DNA from: an uncultured Clostridia bacterium
GTDB lineage: Bacteria; Bacillota; Clostridia; Christensenellales; Borkfalkiaceae
Length of the DNA: 5,236 nucleotides
Reading direction: 5' to 3'
Assembly (NCBI GenBank): GCA_946624395.1
Contig: CAMORY010000021.1
Span: 1 to 5,236, forward strand
The notes under the pieces were generated by a model. It searched no databases. It was given only the letters and a program-made list of their open reading frames with translations, and had not been told where the DNA came from. Each line of letters starts with the position of its first letter. Position 1 is the first letter of the stretch. Of this stretch, positions 1-5,236 are shown piece by piece. The position numbers and the translations under genes are program-made.

Positions 1-393
1 AAAAATGCTTTCGAAAATCTGCCGCATATTAGAGTGGAAAGTGGCAACCAGCGGAATATTCTTTTTCTTTGCGACTTTTACCGCAAACTTCGCCATACCG
101 AAAGGGGAGTGCAGATGTATTATATCGCAATCCGCTTCCATTATTGCCTTTTTGAATTTTCTATCAGAATTCGGAAAGCCGTAATACTGATTTAAAATAG
201 GAATATGCACGCTTTTACAACGCACGACTTTATACGGAAAATTATCCACATAACTTTTCTTGTTTTTGGGGCAGATAACGGTTAAATCGGTTCTGTCCGC
301 TAAATTCACGCTGTAATTGTTGACGCAGTTTATAACGCCGTCGACGTCCGGAAGATAGACGTCCATCGCTTCGATAATCTTTAATTTATTCAC
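1..393 (-). CDS. Glycosyltransferase family 4 (GT-B fold), N-terminal 131 residues, truncated by window edge
   Basis: This is the N-terminal donor-independent half of a GT-B glycosyltransferase, which in this family transfers a sugar from a nucleotide-sugar to a lipid or growing glycan at the inner membrane face. Visible signatures are DVYLPDVDGVINCV (residues 11-24), the usual first beta-strand and glycine loop of GT4 enzymes; VICPKN (39-44); DIIHLHSPFGMAKFA (90-104), the H-x-H-x-PF segment; and IPLVATFHSN (113-122). The C-terminal Rossmann domain with the EX7E nucleotide-sugar site lies outside the window, so donor and acceptor cannot be assigned. The start is GTG at 393: an in-frame TAA lies two codons upstream, so no longer form is possible, and a weak AGAGAG ribosome site sits 10 bases upstream. 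The alternative ATG at codon 10 would remove the first beta-strand. The resemblance is to diacylglycerol glucosyltransferase-like GT4 proteins, but this is a family-level call. It is transcribed divergently from pcrA. Confidence 0.85.
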   Translation of the reverse strand, partial: MNKLKIIEAMDVYLPDVDGVINCVNNYSVNLADRTDLTVICPKNKKSYVDNFPYKVVRCKSVHIPILNQYYGFPNSDRKFKKAIMEADCDIIHLHSPFGMAKFAVKVAKKKNIPLVATFHSNMRQIFESIF

Positions 394-441
394 GGTTTAA
401 GTTCTCTCTTTTTGATAAACGTTATTATACACGTTAAAAAA

Positions 442-471
442 ATTCTAACACAAATCGGTGCTTTATGTCAA
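442..471 (-). promoter_or_regulatory. Sigma-A type promoter for the glycosyltransferase gene
   Basis: Read on the minus strand there is a perfect TTGACA (471-466), an 18-base spacer, and TAGAAT (447-442) preceded by TGT, an extended -10. The predicted start of transcription is an A near 435, giving a leader of about 42 bases before the GTG at 393. A second TATAAT on the same strand (429-424) has no matching -35 and is less likely to be used. An inverted repeat covers the -35 box. Confidence 0.7.
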
Positions 472-480
472 GTTATAAAG
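461..480. repeat. Perfect 6-bp inverted repeat, operator-like, over the -35 box
   Basis: CTTTAT (461-466) and ATAAAG (475-480) are exact inverted copies separated by 8 bases, 14 bases centre to centre. The spacer holds most of the minus-strand TTGACA box at 466-471. The position suits a dimeric repressor or activator site for the glycosyltransferase promoter. The arms are short and AT-rich, so chance is a real alternative. Confidence 0.35.
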
Positions 481-538
481 GGATATTGCGGTACTTAAAA
501 AAACGATATCGAAATTGCCCGCACCCATTTTTATCGGA

Positions 539-567
539 TTGATTTTTTTCAATGGACGGTTTATAAT
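539..567 (+). promoter_or_regulatory. Upstream (distal) promoter for pcrA-ligA
   Basis: TTGATT (539-544), a 17-base spacer and a perfect TATAAT (562-567) form a near-consensus sigma-A promoter. The predicted start is the A at 574, which would give an 81-base leader before the pcrA ATG. That leader has no Shine-Dalgarno sequence near the ATG. It contains a weak interrupted stem (CGCA 599-602 with TGCG 615-618). Confidence 0.55.
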
Positions 568-619
568 AATAGCATTAAAAAGAAAGATTAAATTATACCG
601 CATAACGTTTTTATTGCGC

Positions 620-648
620 TTGAAAAAAACGCGCGTATATGTTAAAAT
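620..648 (+). promoter_or_regulatory. Proximal promoter for pcrA-ligA, predicting a leaderless transcript
   Basis: TTGAAA (620-625), an exact 17-base spacer and TAAAAT (643-648), with TGT just before it as an extended -10, form a strong sigma-A match. Counting 7 bases from the end of the -10 puts +1 at 655, the A of the pcrA start codon. The message would therefore have no 5' leader. This agrees with the absence of any purine-rich ribosome site upstream of that ATG. Confidence 0.65.
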
Positions 649-654
649 ATTATC

Positions 655-2928
655 ATGGCTGAAATTCAGGAATTGCTTTCAAAACTTAACGAAGAACAGA
701 TAAAACCCGTGCTTGATACCGAAGGCGCGGTGCTTGTTATAGCGGGCGCGGGCAGCGGCAAAACGCGCGTGCTTACTTCGCGTATTGCGTACCTTGTCAT
801 AGAAAAAAACGTTAATCCCGCAAACATAATGGCGATAACTTTCACCAACAAAGCGGCGGACGAAATGAAAACGCGCCTTGCGAAAATCGTAGACGGTACG
901 GAATATATGTGGGTGTCGACAATTCACAGTATGTGCGTGCGGATTTTAAGGCGTGATATAGATAAAATCGGCTACGACAAATATTTTACCGTATACGACG
1001 ACACGGATAAAGAAAAGGTCTTAAAACGCGTTTTTCAGGATTTAGGCTACGACGCGGACAAACTGTTAAAATCGGCTAAAAATTTCATCTCCAAGGCGAA
1101 AAACGACTGTATGTCGCCGGACGAAGTTAAGGGCGATTATAACGGCGCGCGGTTTTCGGACGAACTTATAAATATTTACAGGGAATACGAAATTAGGCTT
1201 ATGCGTTCCAACGCGCTGGATTTTGACGATTTACTTTTTAAAACTTACGAACTTTTTAAAAGTCATCCGGAAGTTTTGGAGTATTACGCGGATAAGTTTC
1301 AATATATACATATCGACGAATTTCAGGACACAAACAAAGTACAGTTCGATATAGCGAAAATGCTTGCTTCAAAACACGGCAATATCTTCGTCGTGGGCGA
1401 CGACGACCAGAGTATTTACGGCTGGCGCGGCGCAAAAATTGAGAATATATTGAATTTCGATACCGTTTTTAACGGTGCTAAAACCTACAAATTACAACGG
1501 AATTACCGTTCGACCAAAAAGATTTTGGAACTTGCCAACTGTATTATAAAAAACAATATCGGCAGAAAGGAAAAAGAACTTTATACCGAAAATTCCGACG
1601 GCGTAAAGGTAGAAACGTTTATCGGAACGGACGAAAATAACGAAGCGACTTTCGCCGCGATTCAGATAAAAAACCTGATGGCGAGAACGGATTACAGGTA
1701 TAAAGATTTCGCCGTGTTTATGCGCGTCAACGCGCTGTCCCGCGCGTTCGAGCAGGAATTTACCAAATACGGCATACCGTACAGGATTTACGGCGGTTTT
1801 AAGTTCTTTGAACGTAAAGAAATTAAGGACGCGCTTGCGTATCTCAAAGTTATAAACAATACGTTGGACGACGAATCCTTTTTGCGTTGCATTGCCGTTC
1901 CGAAAAGGGGAATAGGCGATAAAACGCTTATGCAGTTAAGAGAGTTTTGCGCGGCGTTCGGCATATCCTTATACGACGGGCTAATGCGCCTTGACGAAAC
2001 GGCTATCGGTGCGGCGGCGCGAACAAAACTTTTCAATTTCAGGTTATTACTCGATAATTTCAGGGAATACGCGGAAGTAAACAGCGTTTCGGAACTATTA
2101 AAATACGTTTTGGAAAAGACGTCTTTTAAAGAGCAGTTTGCCGAAAGAAGCGAAGAAAACACTTCTAAATTATACAACATAGGCGAACTTGTCAACACGG
2201 CGGAGCAATTTATTGCGGACAACCGCGGGGCAACACTTTCCGACTATCTTAACGCGATGACGCTTTCGACCGATACCGATTCCATCAACGAAGACGACGC
2301 GGTTAGCGTTGCGACTATTCACGCGGTTAAGGGCTTGGAATTTAAGTGTGTGTTTATAGCGGGGCTTGACGAAAGAATATTGCCTATCGCAAGGAGTAAT
2401 GGGGAAGAAGACGAACTCGAAGAAGAACGCAGGCTTATGTACGTTGCGATAACGCGCGCCGAAGAACGGTTGTATCTTACCCGCGCTATGAGCAGGTATA
2501 TGTACGGTAGCCGTGAAAATATGCTACAGTCGCGCTTTTTAAAGGAAGCGCAGCCCGTGCTTAATCCCAACGCTTACGAAAATGAAAAACGCGCGTATCA
2601 GCCGAACTACGGCTATAAAGATTACGGGCGTTTCGGCTATACCGATACGGATAACGACGATTATCCCGTTTCGCAAAGCAGAATAGGCGGATATTCTTCG
2701 GATTACGCCAAGTCGCTGTTAAAGTCCGGTGCGCCTACGGAAAATAAAAACGCGGACTTTAACGGTTATAAACGCGGCATAAAGGTGAAACACGCTAAAT
2801 TCGGCGAAGGAACGGTTATAGACGTTAAAGGAACGGGGGAAAATATAATCGTAGACGTCGCGTTCAAGGGGGTAGGGATAAAAGCGCTTTCCGTAAAATA
2901 CGCCCCGATGGAGATAATAAATGGATAA
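655..2928 (+). CDS. pcrA: ATP-dependent DNA helicase PcrA (UvrD/Rep family, superfamily 1A)
   Basis: A 757-residue 3'-5' DNA translocase/helicase, close to the usual length (about 720-740 in Bacillus-type PcrA). It acts in nucleotide excision repair, removal of RecA filaments and rolling-circle replication. All SF1A motifs are visible in order: Q motif around Q15, Walker A GAGSGKT (31-37, catalytic K36), Ia (AITFTNKAADEM, 60-71), Ic (STIHS, 88-92), Walker B HIDEFQDTN (219-227), III (VGDDDQSIYGWRGA, 247-260), IV (LQRNYRST, 280-287), IVa (YGGFKFFERKEIKDALAYL, 379-397), V (TIHAVKGLEF, 554-563) and VI (RLMYVAITRAEERL, 593-606). After a Tyr-rich linker (about 641-690) comes the C-terminal Tudor-like module (about 705-755, with KFGEGTV at 715-721), known in this family to contact RNA polymerase. 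The start at 655 is fixed by an in-frame TAA at 643 and by the normal spacing to the Q motif. No Shine-Dalgarno sequence is present. It is the first gene of an operon with ligA, a pairing also known in Bacillus. Confidence 0.97.
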   Translation: MAEIQELLSKLNEEQIKPVLDTEGAVLVIAGAGSGKTRVLTSRIAYLVIEKNVNPANIMAITFTNKAADEMKTRLAKIVDGTEYMWVSTIHSMCVRILRRDIDKIGYDKYFTVYDDTDKEKVLKRVFQDLGYDADKLLKSAKNFISKAKNDCMSPDEVKGDYNGARFSDELINIYREYEIRLMRSNALDFDDLLFKTYELFKSHPEVLEYYADKFQYIHIDEFQDTNKVQFDIAKMLASKHGNIFVVGDDDQSIYGWRGAKIENILNFDTVFNGAKTYKLQRNYRSTKKILELANCIIKNNIGRKEKELYTENSDGVKVETFIGTDENNEATFAAIQIKNLMARTDYRYKDFAVFMRVNALSRAFEQEFTKYGIPYRIYGGFKFFERKEIKDALAYLKVINNTLDDESFLRCIAVPKRGIGDKTLMQLREFCAAFGISLYDGLMRLDETAIGAAARTKLFNFRLLLDNFREYAEVNSVSELLKYVLEKTSFKEQFAERSEENTSKLYNIGELVNTAEQFIADNRGATLSDYLNAMTLSTDTDSINEDDAVSVATIHAVKGLEFKCVFIAGLDERILPIARSNGEEDELEEERRLMYVAITRAEERLYLTRAMSRYMYGSRENMLQSRFLKEAQPVLNPNAYENEKRAYQPNYGYKDYGRFGYTDTDNDDYPVSQSRIGGYSSDYAKSLLKSGAPTENKNADFNGYKRGIKVKHAKFGEGTVIDVKGTGENIIVDVAFKGVGIKALSVKYAPMEIING
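2910..2913 (+). promoter_or_regulatory. Ribosome binding site of ligA inside the pcrA 3' end
   Basis: GGAG lies 7 bases before the ATG at 2921 and is read as part of the last codons of pcrA. It supports ATG 2921 over the in-frame ATG at 2930, which would have a 16-base spacing. The arrangement implies that ribosomes finishing pcrA can reinitiate on ligA. Confidence 0.75.
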
Positions 2929-4867
2929 AATGAGAGAACTTGTAGACTTGTTGAATAAATACGCCTACGAATATTACGTGCTCGATAACCCCACGGTTTC
3001 CGATAAAGAATACGACGTGTTATACGATAAACTCGTTAAAATGGAACAGGAAACGGGTACGGTGCTTTTTGATTCGCCGACGAGAAGGGTAGGGGGCGAA
3101 CCCATTGCCGCTTTTAAAAAGCACGAACATATAGAACGGCTTTACAGCCTTGACAAAGCGACAACCGAAGAAGAAATTTACGCTTTTGATAAGCGTGTAA
3201 GAAAAGATTACGACGGCGAAATAGTCTATACCGTAGAATATAAATTCGACGGGCTTACCGTGTGCTTAACCTACGAAGACGGTAAGTTTACGCGTGCGAC
3301 TACGCGCGGCAACGGTATTACGGGGGAAGATATTACACAGCAGGTAATGACGGTAAAAAGTTTCCCGCTGTCTATAAAACACAAGGGTGTTTTAGAAGTG
3401 CAGGGGGAAGCGATAATGCGCCTTTCCGTGCTTGAAGAATATAATAAAACGGCGGAAGAACCGCTTAAAAACGCGCGCAACGCAGTCGCGGGGGCGCTAC
3501 GCAATCTCGACCCGAAAATAACCGAAAAACGGCGGGTTGAAATAATGTTTTATAACGTTAATTACAGTTCGGAAAACGATTTTAATTCGCAAGAACAATG
3601 CGTGGAGTTTTTGCGCGACAGTGGGTTTAAAGTTCACCCGTTTTTCAGAAAATGTGCGGACGTAAACGGCGTTATATCTGCCATAAACGATATAGAAAAA
3701 AGTAGAAAAACTCTGGATATTTTAACAGACGGCGCAGTCGTTAAAATCAACGATTTCAATTTAAGAAAGCAATTAGGGTTTACGGACAAATTCCCGCGCT
3801 GGGCGATAGCGTTTAAGTTCGAAGCGGAAGAAATAACGACCGTATTAAAAGACGTTTTGTGGCAGGTAGGAAGAACGGGCAAACTAACTCCGTTAGGGCT
3901 TGTAGAACCGGTGGAACTTGCGGGCGCGACGGTTAAAAAAGCGACGCTAAATAACTACGGCGATATAGAGCGCAAGAAAATAAAAATCGGGGCAAGGGTG
4001 TTAATCCGCCGCAGCAACGAAGTTATACCCGAAATTTTAGGTTCGACGGAAATCGGCGCAGATTGTAAAGACGTGATTAAGCCCGAAATTTGCCCTTATT
4101 GCGGAACTGCGCTTATCGAAACGGGCGCAAATCTATTCTGTCCGAATAAGCGTTGCAGACCGCGGGTTATAGCAAACCTTGCTAACTTTGCCTGTAAAAA
4201 CGGTATGAATATAGACGGGTTTTCCGAAAAGACTGCGGGGCAGTTGTTCGACGCGCTTAACGTTGCGGATTTTTCCGATTTATATTTATTAGAGCGGGAA
4301 AAAATAGCCGCACTTGAAGGATTTAAGCAACTTAAAACGGACAATCTTTTAAACAGTATCGAAGCCTCTAAAAACGTGGATTTTGCTAACTTTATTTTTG
4401 CGCTCGGCATTGATAACGTGGGTAAAAAGACAGCGGCAGACCTTGCAAGGACTTTCAAGAATATAGACGGACTTAAAACCGCGACGGTCGAAGAACTTTC
4501 CGCGGTGGAAGACGTGGGCGCGGTTATCGCGCAGTCGGTTTTCGATTATTTCCATAGCGCGGAAAACCTTAACGAGATTGATAAACTGATTGCGGCGGGC
4601 GTTAAGATAAAAGCCTGCGCCGCGGAAGAAAAGAGCGGGGTGTTCAGCGGCGAAAAAGTAGTGCTTACGGGTACGCTTATCGATTTTAAGCGCGACGACG
4701 CGGCGAAAATTATCGAAAACGCGGGCGGAGAAGTGATGAGCGGCGTTTCCAAAAAAACCACACTCGTAATAGCGGGCGAAAAAGCCGGCAGTAAACTCGA
4801 TAAGGCTAAAACGTTCGGGATAAAAATCATAGACGAAGACGAGTTCAAAAAACTTATAAATAATTAA
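2921..4867 (+). CDS. ligA: NAD+-dependent DNA ligase LigA
   Basis: A 648-residue ligase, slightly shorter than the usual ~670, that seals nicks with 5'-phosphate and 3'-OH ends during Okazaki fragment joining and repair, using NAD+ as the adenylate donor. Domain Ia (NMN binding) shows YEYY (16-19) and SDKEYD (27-32). The NAD+-binding SL is S76-L77. The adenylation motif KFDG gives catalytic K108. TRGNGITGEDIT (128-139), LEVQGE (158-163), NARNAVAGALRNLDP (184-198), DGAVVKIN (270-277) and PRWAIAFKFEAEE (292-304) follow. The OB domain begins near QVGRTG (315-320). The zinc site is C391, C394, C407 and C412. Helix-hairpin-helix repeats occupy about 425-560 (for example LGIDNVGKKTA, 495-505), and a BRCT domain about 573-648. 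Start ATG 2921 overlaps the pcrA stop by 8 bases. All catalytic residues I can place are present, so the enzyme should be active. Confidence 0.98.
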   Translation: MDKMRELVDLLNKYAYEYYVLDNPTVSDKEYDVLYDKLVKMEQETGTVLFDSPTRRVGGEPIAAFKKHEHIERLYSLDKATTEEEIYAFDKRVRKDYDGEIVYTVEYKFDGLTVCLTYEDGKFTRATTRGNGITGEDITQQVMTVKSFPLSIKHKGVLEVQGEAIMRLSVLEEYNKTAEEPLKNARNAVAGALRNLDPKITEKRRVEIMFYNVNYSSENDFNSQEQCVEFLRDSGFKVHPFFRKCADVNGVISAINDIEKSRKTLDILTDGAVVKINDFNLRKQLGFTDKFPRWAIAFKFEAEEITTVLKDVLWQVGRTGKLTPLGLVEPVELAGATVKKATLNNYGDIERKKIKIGARVLIRRSNEVIPEILGSTEIGADCKDVIKPEICPYCGTALIETGANLFCPNKRCRPRVIANLANFACKNGMNIDGFSEKTAGQLFDALNVADFSDLYLLEREKIAALEGFKQLKTDNLLNSIEASKNVDFANFIFALGIDNVGKKTAADLARTFKNIDGLKTATVEELSAVEDVGAVIAQSVFDYFHSAENLNEIDKLIAAGVKIKACAAEEKSGVFSGEKVVLTGTLIDFKRDDAAKIIENAGGEVMSGVSKKTTLVIAGEKAGSKLDKAKTFGIKIIDEDEFKKLINN

Positions 4868-4907
4868 AATAATATATAAATTACTTGATTATCCGCTTTT
4901 TTTGTGA
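4868..4907 (+). other. Short AT-rich gap after ligA with no recognisable terminator
   Basis: The ligA stop is followed by AT-rich sequence and a run of seven T (4897-4903), but no GC-rich stem precedes the T run. Read-through of the pcrA-ligA message into yicC is therefore possible, in addition to transcription from the yicC promoter, whose -35 box (4885-4890) lies inside this gap. Confidence 0.45.
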
Positions 4908-4913
4908 TAAAAT
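4885..4913 (+). promoter_or_regulatory. Sigma-A type promoter for the yicC-type gene
   Basis: TTGATT (4885-4890), a 17-base spacer and TAAAAT (4908-4913) preceded by TGA (extended -10) make a good match. The predicted start is the G at 4920, giving a 28-base leader that contains the ribosome site. The -10 hexamer is identical to that of the proximal pcrA promoter. Confidence 0.65.
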
Positions 4914-4938
4914 AAACGGGAAATCATAGGACGGCTTG

Positions 4939-4944
4939 GGTGAT
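4939..4944 (+). promoter_or_regulatory. Ribosome binding site deciding the yicC start
   Basis: GGTGAT matches the 3' half of the full Shine-Dalgarno sequence AGGAGGTGATCC and ends 3 bases before ATG 4948. Because this is the distal part of the anti-SD pairing, the short gap is normal. It favours ATG 4948 over the upstream in-frame TTG at 4936. Confidence 0.6.
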
Positions 4945-4947
4945 AAA

Positions 4948-5211
4948 ATGTATAGTATGACGGGCTACGGCAAAGCGGAATATTCGGAAGGCGGGGTTGA
5001 CTTAATCGTCGAACTCAAATCGGTAAACAACCGTAATTTCGACTTTAACGCTAAAATGCCCCGTGCGTTTATCTGTTTTGAAGACGCGATACGTAAAACC
5101 GTTGCGGAATACATAAAGCGCGGCAGAATAGAACTTTTCGTAAACTTTTCGGACAATAGGGAGTCGCGTGCGGAAATAACCGTGGACTTGTATAAAGCCG
5201 AACAGTACTAG
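4948..5211 (+). CDS. yicC: YicC/YloC-family endoribonuclease, N-terminal 87 residues ending at a premature in-frame TAG
   Basis: Members of this family (E. coli YicC, B. subtilis YloC) are about 290-residue endoribonucleases that act on RNA in the cytoplasm. Starting from ATG 4948 the product begins MYSMTGYGKAEY, carrying the SMTGYG signature in the family's usual position. Next come the conserved ELKSVNNRNFD (residues 22-32), the KMPRAF segment (36-41), and RGRIELFV (59-66). A TTG start at 4936 would add four residues that family members do not have. The frame stops at TAG 5209-5211, codon 88, far short of normal length, yet the same frame continues to the window edge with AAAKKIAE, which fits the alanine/lysine-rich helix expected there. 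The family call is firm. Whether the gene is a pseudogene, carries a sequencing error, or reads through the TAG cannot be settled from this window. It has its own promoter and ribosome site. Confidence 0.85.
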   Translation: MYSMTGYGKAEYSEGGVDLIVELKSVNNRNFDFNAKMPRAFICFEDAIRKTVAEYIKRGRIELFVNFSDNRESRAEITVDLYKAEQY

Positions 5212-5236
5212 GCCGCGGCGAAGAAAATCGCCGAAA
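5212..5236 (+). pseudogene. Continuation of the yicC reading frame beyond the TAG, cut by the window edge
   Basis: The eight codons after the TAG, in the same frame, read AAAKKIAE. YicC proteins have an alanine- and lysine-rich helix just after the segment matching residues 80-87, so this looks like the natural continuation and not untranslated sequence. No frameshift is needed to join it, only replacement of the TAG by a sense codon. The stretch is too short for a firm call. Confidence 0.5.

Larger units (their letters stand above)
394..654. other. Divergent intergenic region between the glycosyltransferase gene and pcrA
   Basis: This 261-base AT-rich stretch separates two divergently transcribed genes. 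It contains the minus-strand promoter and inverted repeat at 442-480 and two plus-strand promoters at 539-567 and 620-648. An 8-base palindrome CGATATCG lies at 504-511. I see no credible small gene, tRNA, riboswitch or rho-independent terminator here. The one open frame that crosses it would start at a TTG at 515, lacks a ribosome site and runs out of frame into pcrA. Confidence 0.7.

Noticed and set aside
424..429. Minus-strand TATAAT as the main glycosyltransferase -10 box
   Set aside because: There is no recognisable -35 at 16-18 bases, while TTGACA-18-TAGAAT just upstream is a much better pair.
504..511. CGATATCG palindrome as an operator
   Set aside because: It is a single 8-base palindrome not positioned on any promoter element, so it is expected by chance at a fair rate.
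599..618. Interrupted inverted repeat as a riboswitch or attenuator in the pcrA leader
   Set aside because: The stem is only four pairs plus three with a bulge, there is no U run, and nothing resembles a known aptamer.
515..703. A 62-residue plus-strand open frame in the intergenic region starting at TTG
   Set aside because: It has no ribosome site, overlaps both pcrA promoters and runs out of frame into pcrA. The apparent hydrophobicity comes from AT-rich DNA.
1788..2222. A 144-codon antisense open frame inside pcrA (and similar ones inside ligA at 4096-4458 and 4546-4848)
   Set aside because: These mirror the codon bias of the sense genes, are serine- and leucine-rich, resemble no family I know, and lie opposite intact conserved motifs.
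4893..4904. T run after ligA as a rho-independent terminator
   Set aside because: No GC-rich inverted repeat precedes it. The run lies in the spacer of a good promoter.
4936..4947. TTG at 4936 as the yicC start
   Set aside because: Family members begin just before SMTGYG, and the GGTGAT ribosome site is placed for ATG 4948. The TTG has only a poor AGGA at short spacing.
1..5236. A new defence, mobile or biosynthetic system
   Set aside because: All substantial genes belong to familiar chromosomal families with intact motifs, and no repeats, integrase, toxin or unknown gene is present.

Overview
The window is ordinary bacterial chromosome, probably from a low-to-middle GC Clostridia-like Firmicute (inference). 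The support is the PcrA-LigA gene pair, a B. subtilis-like 'YEYY' nucleotide-binding motif in LigA, UAA stops on both complete genes, sigma-A type promoters with extended -10 elements, and a YicC-type gene that opens with the SMTGYG signature. Codon use looks even across the genes. I see no mobile element, CRISPR array, tRNA or rRNA.

Layout: positions 1-393 hold the 5' part of a GT4-type glycosyltransferase on the minus strand, starting at GTG and running off the left edge. Positions 394-654 are a divergent intergenic region. It carries a good minus-strand promoter for the glycosyltransferase, with an inverted repeat over its -35 box, and two plus-strand promoters for the helicase gene. The proximal one lies so close to pcrA that the predicted first transcribed base is the A of the ATG. 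Positions 655-2928 encode PcrA/UvrD-type helicase and 2921-4867 encode NAD+-dependent DNA ligase. The two overlap by 8 bases and are probably translationally coupled. Positions 4868-4947 hold a third promoter and a Shine-Dalgarno sequence for a yicC/yloC-type gene that begins at 4948.

PcrA unwinds DNA in repair, in clearing recombination intermediates and at stalled transcription complexes, and LigA seals the remaining nicks, so the pair is a replication/repair operon. The YicC-family RNase has its own promoter. The glycosyltransferase probably works in cell-envelope glycolipid or polysaccharide synthesis and is unrelated to the repair genes.

I did not find a new multi-gene system. The observations most worth checking are an in-frame TAG that interrupts yicC although the same frame continues with family-like sequence, the apparently leaderless pcrA message with its tandem upstream promoter, and the inverted repeat over the glycosyltransferase promoter.
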